A stretch of 64,000 nt of DNA from Hymenobacter duratus. Its GTDB lineage: Bacteria > Bacteroidota > Bacteroidia > Cytophagales > Hymenobacteraceae. Below, one piece after another: positions 1 through 9,292 of the stretch. Positions within the stretch are counted from its first letter, which is position 1. Each line of letters starts with the position of its first letter. The position numbers and the translations under genes were made by a program. The notes beneath the pieces are model-generated. The model did not search any database and had not been told where the DNA came from. It saw only the letters and a program-made list of their open reading frames with translations. The DNA is taken from NCBI RefSeq assembly GCF_014698995.1, contig NZ_JACWZZ010000004.1, positions 310,001-374,000 on the forward strand, in the 5' to 3' direction.

Positions 1-1163
1 GACAGCCGTATGGTGCGTTTGTAGTGCCTCGGCTAGCTGAGGCCGCCGGTGTGCTCCACACCAATCCCAAAGCCTATTATGTCCGCTCTGACGAAACTGG
101 CTTCGGGGCAGCCTCGGAGCGGTATCAGGGGCGAGTAGTGCTACTGGAAGAAAAGCTGGAAGGCAAGGAAAACATAGCCGGCCGCCTGCCCGGCGCTACA
201 GATCTAGAGGAGAGCGACAACATCCTGGCTGAACGGTATAAGTCGCCGAAAAATACCGTTGATGAAGCCGCTTTTCTACGGGCCCGCCTGCTGGATTTGT
301 GGCTCGGCGATTGGGACCGGCATGAGGGCCAATGGACCTGGGCTGCCTACCCGCAGGCGCAGGGCCAGACCCGCTGGGTACCCATACCGCAGGATCGGGA
401 CCAGGTTTTTTTCCGGTTTGACGATGGTGTGCTGTCTTGGCTAATGAGCAAGGCGGTAGCGAAGTTCCGGACGTTTGGGCCGCGCTATGAAAGTATAGAG
501 GGCTACACCCGCAATTCCCGCTACATCGACACGCACGTCCTGACCGAACTGAACCGCCGTACCTACCTCGCCACCGCACAGGACCTACAGCGCCGCCTCA
601 CCGACTCGGTGATTACGCAGGCCGTGCGTCAGGGCCTACCTCGGGAGGTATTTCGCCGTGAGGGCCCAACGATGATTGCCGCTTTGCGTGCTCGTCGCGA
701 AGCTCTACCCAAAGCGGCCACCGATTACTACCGCCTCCGCGCCCACGATGTGCTGGTAGCTGGTACCGATGCTGACGAGCGGTTTGTGGTTGAACGGCTC
801 AATGACACGGCTACGGTCGTGTCGGTGTATGAGCTGGAGCCTTCCGCCAAACGGCCCGACTCGCTGCTGTACCGCCGCGTCTTCAATCCCGCTGAAACGC
901 ACAGCATAGCACTACACGGCCTGCACGGCGACGATGTATTTGAGCTGAGTGGTTCTGTACGCCGCAGCCCGTTCGTGCATATCTACGGTGGGCCCGACGA
1001 AGACAAAGTGCGCGATAAGTCCCGCGTGACCGGCCTGCGCCGCAAAACGCGTTTCTACGACACCAAGCGCAACAACGACTTTGAACCTGCTCCGGAGCTA
1101 AAGAACAACACGACCAAAGGCGTAGAAAGCCACGCCTTCGACCGGGACGGCTCGGGGAGGTAA
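1..1163 (+). CDS. C-terminal part of a large envelope protein, ending before its expected barrel (5' partial)
   Basis: The frame is open to the left window edge, so the true start lies outside; the GTG at 24 is only the first start-like codon. The text resembles the central region of long Bacteroidota surface proteins that often carry a phosphoesterase domain in front and a BamA/TamA-like outer-membrane barrel behind. Diagnostic stretches are GDWDRHEGQWTW, then PIPQDRDQVFFRFDDG, and a later IYGGPDEDK/FYDTKRNN segment. In relatives known to me, a 'YDR' segment leads directly into the barrel. Here HAFDRDGSGR is followed by a stop at 1161-1163, and the convergent topoisomerase gene begins to be read from 1182. 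I infer a truncated gene or a barrel-less paralogue. The family assignment is from memory of motif patterns. Confidence 0.6.
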   Translation, partial: QPYGAFVVPRLAEAAGVLHTNPKAYYVRSDETGFGAASERYQGRVVLLEEKLEGKENIAGRLPGATDLEESDNILAERYKSPKNTVDEAAFLRARLLDLWLGDWDRHEGQWTWAAYPQAQGQTRWVPIPQDRDQVFFRFDDGVLSWLMSKAVAKFRTFGPRYESIEGYTRNSRYIDTHVLTELNRRTYLATAQDLQRRLTDSVITQAVRQGLPREVFRREGPTMIAALRARREALPKAATDYYRLRAHDVLVAGTDADERFVVERLNDTATVVSVYELEPSAKRPDSLLYRRVFNPAETHSIALHGLHGDDVFELSGSVRRSPFVHIYGGPDEDKVRDKSRVTGLRRKTRFYDTKRNNDFEPAPELKNNTTKGVESHAFDRDGSGR

Positions 1164-1181
1164 TTGGCCCTCCCCGTTTCA

Positions 1182-2309
1182 TTATTTCGCCTTTTCCAAC
1201 TCGGCCAGCATGTCCAGCACCATGTGTTCGGTGGGCGTGAGTAGGTCGTTTTCGGCGGGGTCCGCGTCGTGGCGGCGCAGGTAGTCGATGAGCTTATCCG
1301 AGTTGAATAGCTCCATTACCTGCGGATGGATGTAGTATTTGGAGCAGACTGTGGGCGTATTGCCCAGGTCGTGGGCCACGTCTTTTAGGGCCCGCTTCAG
1401 TGTCTTGGGCTTGGGGAAGTCCGGCTCTTCGTCCAGTACCCGCTCCAGGCATTCCACCATTTTTACGGTGCCGCCCCAGGTCCGAAAGTCCTTCGCCGAA
1501 AGCTTCATGCCCGTAACCTGCTGCAGGTACTCATTTACATCACCCGATTCCAGCTCCTGGCGTTGCCCATCAGTGCTGTAGTACTGGAACAGGTGCTGGC
1601 CTGGTATTTCCTTGCACTTCTGCACCAGCCGGGCCAGCTTTCGGTCGTGCAGAGTCAGGTCGTGGGCTACTCCTTTTTTGCCCACAAAGGCAAAGCGGAC
1701 ATCGGCTCCTGTCACCTGCACATGCTTGTCGCGCAGAGTCGTGAGGCCATAGGTTTTGTTCTTTTCGGCGTATTCACGGTTGCCGACCCGGATGAATGAT
1801 TTGTCCATGAGCGTCAGCACTAGCGCCATCACCTTTTGCTTGTCCAGCTGCGGGCGGGCCAGGTCCTTATGCATCTGGGCCCGCAGTTCGGCCAGCTTTT
1901 CCCCGAAAGCCCGCAACCGGCTGAACTTGGTGAGGGCGCGTGCCTGGTCCCAGGCGGCATGGTAGAGGTATTGCTTACGGCCTTTAGCGTCACGCCCCGT
2001 TACCTGCAAATGGCTGTTGGGCGAAGGCGAAATCCAGACTTCCGTCCAGGCTGGCGGAATCACGAAGCGCTGGATACGGCTGAGCACTTTCTCGTCCGTA
2101 ATTTTCTCACCCTGCGCAGTGTAGTAGCCAAAATTACCGTTGCGGGTAGCTTTGCGGGTGATGCCCGGCTTGGTATCGGTTTGGTAACGCAAGCCAGCCA
2201 GCTCGGCCTGCCGAGCAGGATCCTTGTACAATTCGTGCGCTTCCTCCAGAGGAAGCAGGTGCTTTTTGCGGGTTTTGGGGCGGGCGTGGGTAGTGGCAGA
2301 AGCGGACAT
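1182..2309 (-). CDS. DNA topoisomerase IB (poxvirus/bacterial type)
   Basis: A 375-residue type IB topoisomerase that relaxes supercoils through a 3'-phosphotyrosyl intermediate. The C-terminal motif VCSKYYIHPQ carries the catalytic tyrosine (about Tyr326) directly before the IHP signature. The N-terminal DNA-binding lobe contains IPPAWTEVWI and GRDAKGRKQYLYH, and the catalytic core contains the basic stretch FIRVGNREYA. The ATG at 2309 is chosen because it starts a lysine/arginine-rich tail before conserved sequence; the longer upstream extension is low complexity and overlaps the divergent gene's promoter region. It is transcribed divergently from the M48 protease gene, with 242 bp between them. 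Confidence 0.93.
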   Translation of the reverse strand: MSASATTHARPKTRKKHLLPLEEAHELYKDPARQAELAGLRYQTDTKPGITRKATRNGNFGYYTAQGEKITDEKVLSRIQRFVIPPAWTEVWISPSPNSHLQVTGRDAKGRKQYLYHAAWDQARALTKFSRLRAFGEKLAELRAQMHKDLARPQLDKQKVMALVLTLMDKSFIRVGNREYAEKNKTYGLTTLRDKHVQVTGADVRFAFVGKKGVAHDLTLHDRKLARLVQKCKEIPGQHLFQYYSTDGQRQELESGDVNEYLQQVTGMKLSAKDFRTWGGTVKMVECLERVLDEEPDFPKPKTLKRALKDVAHDLGNTPTVCSKYYIHPQVMELFNSDKLIDYLRRHDADPAENDLLTPTEHMVLDMLAELEKAK

Positions 2310-2551
2310 GACAGATAGCAAAGTATGAGCGCCGGAATGGCGGCTTCCGGTGTACGGGTGGCAGCCCGAAAAAGGTGGCGTGCGGAGCGAAAGGCTTTTT
2401 TTCCTACTGGTTTTCGGTGCCTTAGCCCAGAATGCGTTCCGCAGACAACCTCCAAAAGCCACTTCCCGTACCCGATCCAGTGATTCTGGCATCGTTTTTT
2501 CTTCCGCCTGCCGCAGACTACCACCCTTTCTACACCCCAAATCCGATTTTC

Positions 2552-3364
2552 ATGCGCCGTCTTTTGCTCAAACCCTGGCTCCTGCTTTCCCTGGCTGCCA
2601 CCCTCGGCGGTACTGCCGCCTGCTCCTCTGATGGCGACGGGGTTCTCCTGTTTTCGGTGGAGGACGACAAAGCACTTGGCGAACAGGTAGCTGCCCAAAC
2701 CGACTCTACCTACCGGGCCAAAGGCCAGCTGCTAGAGCGCAACTCTACAAATGCCCGTGCTTATCAGCTGCTCGATGGCGTAGTAAATAAGGTGCTCAAT
2801 TCCGGCGAAGTGAAGTACCGCACCGAGTTTCCCTGGGATGTTAAGATCATCAAGGATGATGCCGTGCAAAACGCCTTTGCTACCCCCGGCGGCCACATCT
2901 ACGTATTTTCCGGTCTGATCAAGTTTCTCGAAAACGAGAACCAATTGGCAGGCGTGTTGGGCCATGAAATTGCCCACGCCGACCGTCGGCATACTTCCAA
3001 GCAGCTGCAGCAGCAATACGGTATCAGCCTGTTGCTGAGCATCCTGGTAGGTGACAACCCAAACCAACTGGTGCAAATTGCTGCCGGTTTGGGTCAGCTT
3101 AAATTCAGCCGCGACGATGAAAGCGAGGCCGACCAATACTCGGTCATCTACCTCAATAAAACGGAATATGCCTGCGACGGCGCCGCTGGCTTCTTCATCA
3201 AGGCCGAGGCACAAAACCAGAGCGGCAACGGTCCGGCCTTCCTCAGCACCCACCCAGCTCCTGCTTCCCGCATCCAGGAAATTCAGGCGAAAGCCGCAGA
3301 GCTGAACTGCCAGAACCGTACTATTTCGAATACCGGTTTTGAGGAGCTGAAGCGGATTATTTAG
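2552..3364 (+). CDS. M48 family zinc metalloprotease, lipoprotein
   Basis: A 270-residue periplasmic or outer-membrane-anchored peptidase. The N-terminus is a lipoprotein signal ending in GGTAAC (Cys24), which decides the start at 2552 over the upstream ATG at 2432. The zinc-binding HEIAH motif is at residues 138-142, and a downstream ESEAD supplies the third ligand. The TPGGHIYVFSGLI segment is typical of BepA/LoiP-type M48 enzymes that degrade or quality-control outer-membrane proteins. A second M48 gene of the same kind lies at 9293-10102. A strong terminator follows at 3397-3429. Confidence 0.9.
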   Translation: MRRLLLKPWLLLSLAATLGGTAACSSDGDGVLLFSVEDDKALGEQVAAQTDSTYRAKGQLLERNSTNARAYQLLDGVVNKVLNSGEVKYRTEFPWDVKIIKDDAVQNAFATPGGHIYVFSGLIKFLENENQLAGVLGHEIAHADRRHTSKQLQQQYGISLLLSILVGDNPNQLVQIAAGLGQLKFSRDDESEADQYSVIYLNKTEYACDGAAGFFIKAEAQNQSGNGPAFLSTHPAPASRIQEIQAKAAELNCQNRTISNTGFEELKRII

Positions 3365-3396
3365 TCTAAGGCTTATTTGCTCTTAGCCAGCCACCT

Positions 3397-3429
3397 AAAA
3401 AGCCAGCCGTATACACGGCTGGCTTTTTT
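3397..3429 (+). terminator. Rho-independent terminator after the M48 gene
   Basis: AGCCAGCCGT (3401-3410) pairs with ACGGCTGGCT (3415-3424) around a 4-nt loop. An A tract precedes it and six T follow. Confidence 0.85.
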
Positions 3430-3496
3430 GTGTTTTCTAGTCACTCAAAACCTCATTCTCGGTATCATTTACGCTACTTACTTCGTACTTGCAGCC

Positions 3497-4675
3497 ATGT
3501 CTCTCCTCAACAAACTTGGCAGTTTTGCCGAACGCGCCGACGACCTACTCACGCGCACTCGTGCCCGGCTGGGCATGCTGCATCCGTTGCAGCTATTGCC
3601 TTACCGCAGCTACGGCACGCCCACTCGTCTTTATGTGAAAGGGCGGTTGCTCACCGACAAAGGCATTACGGAACCCGACGCTTCCGATTCGCGGCTGCAC
3701 AACCTGCTGAATATGTACCGCCGTTTCGACAGCAACGAAATCAGAGGCGCACAACTGGTAGTACGCCCTGCAGACGGCTCGGAGCATCCGGTCGTGACGG
3801 ATGAGGAAGGCTATTTCACGCTGAACCTAGAGCCCCAAAGCCTGCCGGAGCCAGTAGATTTTCTGTGGTATCCGGTGGAAGTACTCCTGCAGCAGGTGCC
3901 ACATCCGTTTACTGCGCAAGAGTTGCGCGCCGCCGCGCCGGTGCTCATCCCCCCTGCTGATGCTGAGTATGGCATCATATCCGACCTCGATGACACGGTT
4001 ATCCAGACGTCGGCTACCAACCTGCTGCGCATGGCCCGTACTGTACTGATCCGGAATGCCCGCTCCCGCCTGCCGTTCAAGGGGGTGGCCGAGTTTTACC
4101 GGCAGCTGCAGCTGGGCCGCAACGGCAAGCGCAACAACCCATTCTTCTACGTCAGCAGTTCACCCTGGAATCTCTACGACCTGCTAGAAGACTTCCTGGA
4201 CCTCAACGATATTCCGCCCGGCCCGCTTTTGCTGCGCGACATGGCGGTTGCTGGCAAGAAGTCTGGTGATGCCACCGCTCACCACGGCCACAAGCTCAAG
4301 GAAATCGACAATCTGCTTCTCACCTATCCAACCCTGCCGTTCGTGCTCATCGGCGACTCTGGACAGGAGGATGCCAATATCTACCGTGAAGTGGTACGCC
4401 GCCACCCAGGCCGCATCCTAGCCATCTATATCCGCGACGTGAACCTTCCTGAGCGGGCTGCCCTAGTAGAGCGGGTAACGGAGGAACTGCGCGCTGACAA
4501 GGTAGAAATGCTACTCGTGAAAGACACCGTACAGGCCGCTGAGCACGCGGCTGATGCTGGTTTTATCTTCCGGGAAGCAGTATCTGCTGTGGAGCAGGAG
4601 AAGCAAAAGGATGAAGCCGCCGATACCGAATCGGACTTGGATGGCGAAGGCACCGGCGAACCGGTGATGCAGTAG
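3497..4675 (+). CDS. App1-like phosphatidate phosphatase domain protein (DUF2183)
   Basis: A 392-residue protein with the DxDxT phosphatase signature in GIISDLDDTVIQTSATN (around residues 155-170), followed by FYVSSSPWNLYDLL and FVLIGDSGQEDANIY. That order matches the catalytic domain of App1 (PF09949, DUF2183), a HAD-like phosphatidate phosphatase known from yeast and common in bacteria. The N-terminal 140 residues form a beta-rich accessory segment. The C-terminal 25 residues are acidic and low complexity. The ATG at 3497 is preferred because the upstream extension runs through the previous gene's terminator. The natural substrate in bacteria is unknown. Confidence 0.85.
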   Translation: MSLLNKLGSFAERADDLLTRTRARLGMLHPLQLLPYRSYGTPTRLYVKGRLLTDKGITEPDASDSRLHNLLNMYRRFDSNEIRGAQLVVRPADGSEHPVVTDEEGYFTLNLEPQSLPEPVDFLWYPVEVLLQQVPHPFTAQELRAAAPVLIPPADAEYGIISDLDDTVIQTSATNLLRMARTVLIRNARSRLPFKGVAEFYRQLQLGRNGKRNNPFFYVSSSPWNLYDLLEDFLDLNDIPPGPLLLRDMAVAGKKSGDATAHHGHKLKEIDNLLLTYPTLPFVLIGDSGQEDANIYREVVRRHPGRILAIYIRDVNLPERAALVERVTEELRADKVEMLLVKDTVQAAEHAADAGFIFREAVSAVEQEKQKDEAADTESDLDGEGTGEPVMQ

Positions 4676-4716
4676 TCTGGCACCAAGAGAATTTTCAGGC
4701 ATACAGCCTAGCAAGC

Positions 4717-5172
4717 TTAACTAGAGTGGTCGGCAACGATGACCCATTGGCCATTCAGGCGGCGCAACACCAGCAGGTAGTGGCCTTGCAGGTCGCCGGC
4801 GGCTGGCCGCGTCAGGTGCCAGCGGCCTACCACGTGCGCGGTATTTGGCCCATCGGGTATGATGCGTAGGCCCTCGAAGCGCAGCTGGCCCATGGCAGCA
4901 GCGTCGGGGTAGCTACGGCGGTAGTTGTCGAGGGTCGGTTGCCAGCCGTAGGTAAGGCCTCGTTTGCCGATGAACACCAGCGAATCATGCTGCCAGTAGC
5001 CCTGCATGAACCCTGCTACATCTCCACGGTTCCAGGCGGCCGTCTGGGTGCCGAGCAGTTGCGCAATGGCGCGGCGTGTTTCTGCCGGAGAGTCGCGGGA
5101 GTCGGAGTAGTCGGAAGAGCAGGCGCAGAGCAGTAGCCCCAGCGAAAAAGCGGCGAGTACTTTCGGTTTCAT
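4717..5172 (-). CDS. SnoaL/DUF4440-like lipoprotein
   Basis: A 151-residue protein beginning MKPKVLAAFSLGLLLCACSS, a lipoprotein signal with lipobox LCAC. The mature part fits an NTF2-like fold of the DUF4440/SnoaL kind: TAAWNRGDVAGFMQGYW, LTYGWQPTLDNYRR and a final strand pair ending QWVIVADHSS. Such domains bind small ligands or act as simple hydrolases, but no catalytic assignment can be made. It stands alone, convergent with the App1-like gene, with only about 40 bp between the stops. Confidence 0.8.
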   Translation of the reverse strand: MKPKVLAAFSLGLLLCACSSDYSDSRDSPAETRRAIAQLLGTQTAAWNRGDVAGFMQGYWQHDSLVFIGKRGLTYGWQPTLDNYRRSYPDAAAMGQLRFEGLRIIPDGPNTAHVVGRWHLTRPAAGDLQGHYLLVLRRLNGQWVIVADHSS

Positions 5173-5315
5173 AGCGGTAAGTATACAGGTTTCGGGTGCA
5201 AGGCAGTTGCTAGCGAGAACTACTACAGGCAGCAGAAGCTAGTTTCTACTACCTGTAAGTCGTAGAACGGCCTTGGCACCTGAGACGCTATACAAAGCCG
5301 CTTAAGTATCTAAAG

Positions 5316-6059
5316 CTAATCCAGCAGTTCCTTCACATAAACCGTTCCGCCCAGCCGGCTCATATTGCGCATCACGCGTTGTTGCTTGGCGCGGGCCTGG
5401 GGGCCGGGGTTGCTGGCCCGAAAACGCAGCGGGTTGGGTAATACGCCCGCCAGCAGCGCTGCTTCAGCGCGATTAAGCTTGGCGGCGGATTTGTGGAAAT
5501 ACCGTTGCGAAGCCGCCTCTACGCCAAAGGTGCAGTCCCCCATTTCAGCTACGCTCAGGTACATTTCCATGATGCGGCGCTTGTCCCAGAACAACTCAAT
5601 AAGCACCGTAAAATACGCCTCGGCAGCCTTGCGCACATAGCTGCGCCCCTGCCACAGAAATACGTTTTTGGCTACCTGCTGCGAGATGGTACTCCCACCA
5701 CGCAGTTTTTTGCCCCCGCTAAAATTATACTGCGCCGCCTTCCACAGCGCATTCCCATCAAAGCCATGGTGCAGCAGAAAGCGTTGGTCTTCGGCCGCAA
5801 TCAATGCCAGCGGCACCTGTGCCGATACCTCATCAAGACTTTTGAAGTAGTACCGAATCCGGCGGTCATCCTCCTGAATGCCGTGGTAGCCAAGGCCAAC
5901 CGGCGCGTGGGCGCGACGGTCCAGCATGAGCCAGGTAGCCGGCGGCGACACCCAGCGGTAAATCAATACCCAGGCTACAGAGGTCAGAAACAAAGCCGCT
6001 ACAACCTGCAGGGCCACTTGCCGGCCCTGCCGCCACAATTTTTTATAGTCAGTTACCAA
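5316..6059 (-). CDS. mtgA: Monofunctional biosynthetic peptidoglycan transglycosylase
   Basis: A 247-residue GT51 glycosyltransferase that polymerises lipid II into glycan strands at the inner membrane. One N-terminal transmembrane segment (about residues 15-35) is followed by the catalytic motif AAEDQRFLLHHGFD, containing the general-base Glu, then GGSTISQQVAKN and later KRRIMEMYLSVAEMG. The length fits MtgA and there is no transpeptidase domain. It is monocistronic, with a TACTTTTG promoter element upstream at 6112-6119. Confidence 0.93.
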   Translation of the reverse strand: MVTDYKKLWRQGRQVALQVVAALFLTSVAWVLIYRWVSPPATWLMLDRRAHAPVGLGYHGIQEDDRRIRYYFKSLDEVSAQVPLALIAAEDQRFLLHHGFDGNALWKAAQYNFSGGKKLRGGSTISQQVAKNVFLWQGRSYVRKAAEAYFTVLIELFWDKRRIMEMYLSVAEMGDCTFGVEAASQRYFHKSAAKLNRAEAALLAGVLPNPLRFRASNPGPQARAKQQRVMRNMSRLGGTVYVKELLD

Positions 6060-6111
6060 ACCGGAAAGAAACGTCTGTTGTAGTTCCGTATCCGCCTGGA
6101 TAGGATGCCGG

Positions 6112-6119
6112 CAAAAGTA
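6112..6119 (-). promoter_or_regulatory. Putative -7 element (TACTTTTG) of mtgA
   Basis: On the minus strand TACTTTTG matches the Bacteroidota TAnnTTTG -7 consensus, about 50 bp before the mtgA start. No convincing -33 TTG at 19-20 bp was seen. Confidence 0.4.
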
Positions 6120-6255
6120 ATGCTTTCGGGGCCAAAAGCTGCTCTTTTCTGCATTTCACGGTAAGCTGCCCCCAACTTGCTGCCAGCGCTTTTGCCCGTA
6201 ACTATACGCCGGGGACCCTGTTGAAAACACGTTATAAACCTGCACATTTGAGTAT

Positions 6256-6888
6256 ATGCGCACACTCGCTCTGTTTCCGCTGAACCTCGTCGTGTTTCCC
6301 GGCGAAAAACTCAATCTGCACATTTTTGAGCCCCGCTACCGCCAGCTTGTGCACGACTGCCTGAGTGAGGGCATTACGTTTGGCATTCCGCCCTACCGCA
6401 ACGAAGCCGTGAGTTCTTTGGGCACCGAAGTGCAATTGATTGGCGTTGAGAGAACCTACGACAGCGGTGAGCTGGACATCCGTACCCGTGCGGTGGGCGT
6501 GTTCCGGATTGAGGAGTTTTACCGGCAGGCGCCTGGCAAACTCTACGCCGGAGGCCTGGTAGAAGATCTGCCTGACAACAACTCGCAGGATGCCCTGCTG
6601 CAGGCGCGCATCACGTCCTACATGGAACAGCTATACGACGTGCTGGGCTTGCGCCGGCTGATGCAGGAGCTGCCACCTGATTACCGTATCTATGATATTG
6701 CGCACCACCTGGGGCTCAATACGGAACAGGAATACCAGCTATTGGAGGCCGAAACCGAGGTGGAGCGGCAGGAACTGGTGGTGGAACATCTGGAGCACAT
6801 TCTGCCAGTTCTGCTGGAAACCGAGCGGCTGAAAGAGCGGGTGCGTCTCAATGGCCATTTCAAAAACCTGACTCCGCCTAACTTCTGA
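6256..6888 (+). CDS. LON peptidase substrate-binding domain protein
   Basis: A 210-residue stand-alone LON N-domain protein. It opens MRTLALFPLNLVVFPGEKLN and continues LHIFEPRYRQLVHDCL, the standard beta-rich start of this domain (PF02190). A helical C-terminal half ends with EHLEHILPVLLETERLKERV. There is no AAA+ or serine protease domain, so it cannot be a Lon protease itself; the partner is unknown. The gene is divergent from mtgA. Confidence 0.88.
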   Translation: MRTLALFPLNLVVFPGEKLNLHIFEPRYRQLVHDCLSEGITFGIPPYRNEAVSSLGTEVQLIGVERTYDSGELDIRTRAVGVFRIEEFYRQAPGKLYAGGLVEDLPDNNSQDALLQARITSYMEQLYDVLGLRRLMQELPPDYRIYDIAHHLGLNTEQEYQLLEAETEVERQELVVEHLEHILPVLLETERLKERVRLNGHFKNLTPPNF

Positions 6889-7035
6889 TTCCGTATCAGG
6901 GTTATTACCATATCAACTCATTAGCTGACCTTCTTTTGAAGCAACTCTGCAGTTGGGTCAGCTACAGCCTGCACGGTGCGGAACGGTGCAGGGCGGTTTG
7001 CCCGTATAGCAGGCTGCACCTCTCCTCTTACCGCC

Positions 7036-8277
7036 GTGGACACTTTCAACTTGTTGCTTCCGTATCTTTTGGCAGTTCCGGCGGCGCTGCTTTCCGGGTG
7101 GCTGCTGCTACGCTACTTCCAAGAGCGGCACTACCGACGCCGGCCCTACGTGGCCCCTACCCGCAACGACTGGCTCCTGCACCAGCCGGCTCCTACGGCC
7201 ACGCTCCTGCACCGCGTTGCCCTGCTTGGCGACCCGGGCGCTGTGGCCACCGACGGCACGGACGCTATTCTGAAACTGCTGACGCATTGGCAACAGGAAA
7301 CGCAGGCCGAGGGTACCATCGTCCTGCTCGGCGACAATGTATACCCAACCGGTTTACCCGCCCCAGAACACACTGGCCGCGCTGCTGCCGAAAAGCGCCT
7401 GAACACCTTGCTTGCGGCCTTAGGCACCTTTTCCGGGCGGGTGATATTGCTCAGCGGCAACCACGACTGGAACAAAGGCCGCCCTGATGGCTACGAGTAC
7501 CTGCTGCGTCAGGAGGCGTATGTAGCAGAACATCTGCCCACCGCCTTCTATCTGCCACCCGGCGGCACACCCGGACCTACATCCATACAGTTGGCAGAAG
7601 GCCTGGTGTTGATTGTACTGAATACGCAATGGTGGGTACAGCAGGGCGCCCGACCTCCCCATGACCCCAAAGAGCCGTTCCGGAAACTGCGGAAACTGCT
7701 AAACGAGAACCGCCATCAGCGGGTGGTAGTGGTAGGGCACCACCCCTTGTATTCTAATGCCTTACATGGCGGAAAGTTTACGGCCAAACAACACGTATTT
7801 CCGCTGACAACTGTATATAAGAGGGCTTACGTACCACTGCCTTTTGTAGGCTCGTTGCTGCCGCTTTACCGTAAGCTGGTAGGCGCTGCTGAAGATATGG
7901 CTCACCCGCGCTACCGCAAGATGCGCCGTCGGTTGCTGCGGGTATTGCACGAGTACCCTAACCTTATCTATGCCGCCGGCCACGACCACAATCTGCAGTA
8001 TTTCGAGCGTAGTGGCAGCCATTTTTTGGTAAGCGGTGCCGGCAGCAAAACCGCCTTCGTACAAAAAGGCGGTCAGGCCACCTTCGTGCATGAGCACACC
8101 GGGTTTTTTAGCCTCGATTTCTATACCAATGGCGAAACCTGGTTGCGCACTCTCGAACCTGATGCTGACGGGCAGCCGCTTGCCGAAGTATTCCGGCAGC
8201 GCCTGCACCCTGGCCCCGTAGTGGCCGCCCCTATCATTACAGCCAACGTGTTGCAGGTTCCGGCTGACGTCAGGTAG
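7036..8277 (+). CDS. Membrane-anchored calcineurin-like metallophosphoesterase
   Basis: A protein of about 413 residues with an N-terminal membrane segment (NLLLPYLLAVPAALLSGWLL) and a phosphoesterase domain. Metal-binding motifs in order are LLGDPG, LLGDNVYPTG (GDN), LLSGNHDWNKG (GNHD), VVVGHHPLYS (GHH) and AAGHDHNLQYF (GHDH). The start is uncertain: GTG at 7036 places the membrane segment at the N-terminus, while another GTG at 6976 would add 20 residues. Related Bacteroidota proteins are fused to outer-membrane barrels; this one is not. The convergent lipid kinase gene ends 4 bp away, with no terminator visible between them. Confidence 0.88.
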   Translation: MDTFNLLLPYLLAVPAALLSGWLLLRYFQERHYRRRPYVAPTRNDWLLHQPAPTATLLHRVALLGDPGAVATDGTDAILKLLTHWQQETQAEGTIVLLGDNVYPTGLPAPEHTGRAAAEKRLNTLLAALGTFSGRVILLSGNHDWNKGRPDGYEYLLRQEAYVAEHLPTAFYLPPGGTPGPTSIQLAEGLVLIVLNTQWWVQQGARPPHDPKEPFRKLRKLLNENRHQRVVVVGHHPLYSNALHGGKFTAKQHVFPLTTVYKRAYVPLPFVGSLLPLYRKLVGAAEDMAHPRYRKMRRRLLRVLHEYPNLIYAAGHDHNLQYFERSGSHFLVSGAGSKTAFVQKGGQATFVHEHTGFFSLDFYTNGETWLRTLEPDADGQPLAEVFRQRLHPGPVVAAPIITANVLQVPADVR

Positions 8278-8281
8278 CTTG

Positions 8282-9193
8282 TTACTGTGCAATAGGTACC
8301 AGCACGCGCAAGCTCCTTGGTTTGATTTCCACCTCGACCGGAACCGGCAGACGCCGGGGCTCACCGTCAATCTGTATTAGAGCCTCGGTTTGGCCGGGCA
8401 CCGTAATGCGGGCGTGGCGGCAGCGCAGCCGGCGGGTATAGAAGGAAGCATCGAAGTCAGAAGTGTAGAGGCGGTAGAGAATGCCGGGAGCCGCCGCGCC
8501 GGGAAAAGGCTCAATCAGGCAGATTTCAAACTCACCGTCATCAATCCGGCTGTCCGGATTGATGATGACGTTACTGCCGAACGTGTTGGCATTGGCAATA
8601 GTCAGCATAAACGCCGGCCCTTCCCAGCTTTCCCGGTCAGTCTCGATGGAATAGGTGGCGGGTTCGTAGCCCAGGTATTCCTGGGTGGCAATGCGCACAT
8701 ACGCTCCTGGCCCACGCGTGTCGCCTTTGTCAAAACGCTCCACAACCAGCGCATTAAACCCCAGATCGGCGAGGTGCGCGGCAAAGTGCCCTCCCACCTG
8801 CAGCGTATCCATGGTGCGCTGCTCATGCTCCCAGATCAGACGCAGCGCCCCCGGCAGTTCCTGCGGAATGCCCAGGTCCTTGGAAAGACCGTTGCCGGAA
8901 CCAAGAGGCAGAATACCCAGTGGCACCTGGGTGTTCTGCAGCGCTTCTCCTACCAGGCTCACGGTACCATCACCGCCGGCCGCAAAAACGGCATCGTAGG
9001 CATGCTGCTGCAGCCGTTCTTTCAGGTGGCGCAGGTCCTGGTGGCCGGTAGTATGGTGAAACGCGGCCGTGCGGCCCCGCTCCGTGCAATACGATACGAT
9101 GGAGCCCTCCAGCTCTGCTTTGTTGATGTCGCCGGAAACCGGATTCAGTACAAACAGCAGGCGGCGTAGCGGTGCTGGTTCGGAAGCAGCCAT
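8282..9193 (-). CDS. Diacylglycerol kinase family lipid kinase (YegS/DgkB-like)
   Basis: A 303-residue lipid kinase. The N-terminal nucleotide-binding motif is FVLNPVSG, and the glycine-rich AAGGDGTVSLVGEAL (about residues 65-80) is the DAGK catalytic signature, followed by LGILPLGSGNGLSKDLGIP. The C-terminal domain is the beta-sandwich typical of YegS/DgkB, ending in a cytosolic tail. It probably phosphorylates diacylglycerol or a related lipid. The ATG at 9193 is chosen because conserved sequence begins soon after; ATG 9220 adds nine residues. Confidence 0.9.
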   Translation of the reverse strand: MAASEPAPLRRLLFVLNPVSGDINKAELEGSIVSYCTERGRTAAFHHTTGHQDLRHLKERLQQHAYDAVFAAGGDGTVSLVGEALQNTQVPLGILPLGSGNGLSKDLGIPQELPGALRLIWEHEQRTMDTLQVGGHFAAHLADLGFNALVVERFDKGDTRGPGAYVRIATQEYLGYEPATYSIETDRESWEGPAFMLTIANANTFGSNVIINPDSRIDDGEFEICLIEPFPGAAAPGILYRLYTSDFDASFYTRRLRCRHARITVPGQTEALIQIDGEPRRLPVPVEVEIKPRSLRVLVPIAQ

Positions 9194-9240
9194 AAGGCGT
9201 AAATGTGGTAAGACTGACAAGGTAAAGCTTCTGCAAACGA

Positions 9241-9270
9241 AAGAGACCCACTATTTGGTGGGCCTCTTCC
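9241..9270 (-). terminator. Hairpin after the second M48 gene
   Basis: On the minus strand GAGGCCCACC and GTGGGTCTC pair, with one G-U, around a short AT loop, followed by a broken T run. It would end transcription from 9293-10102 before the lipid kinase gene. Confidence 0.5.
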
Positions 9271-9292
9271 GACAATTCAGCTTTCTAGAATG

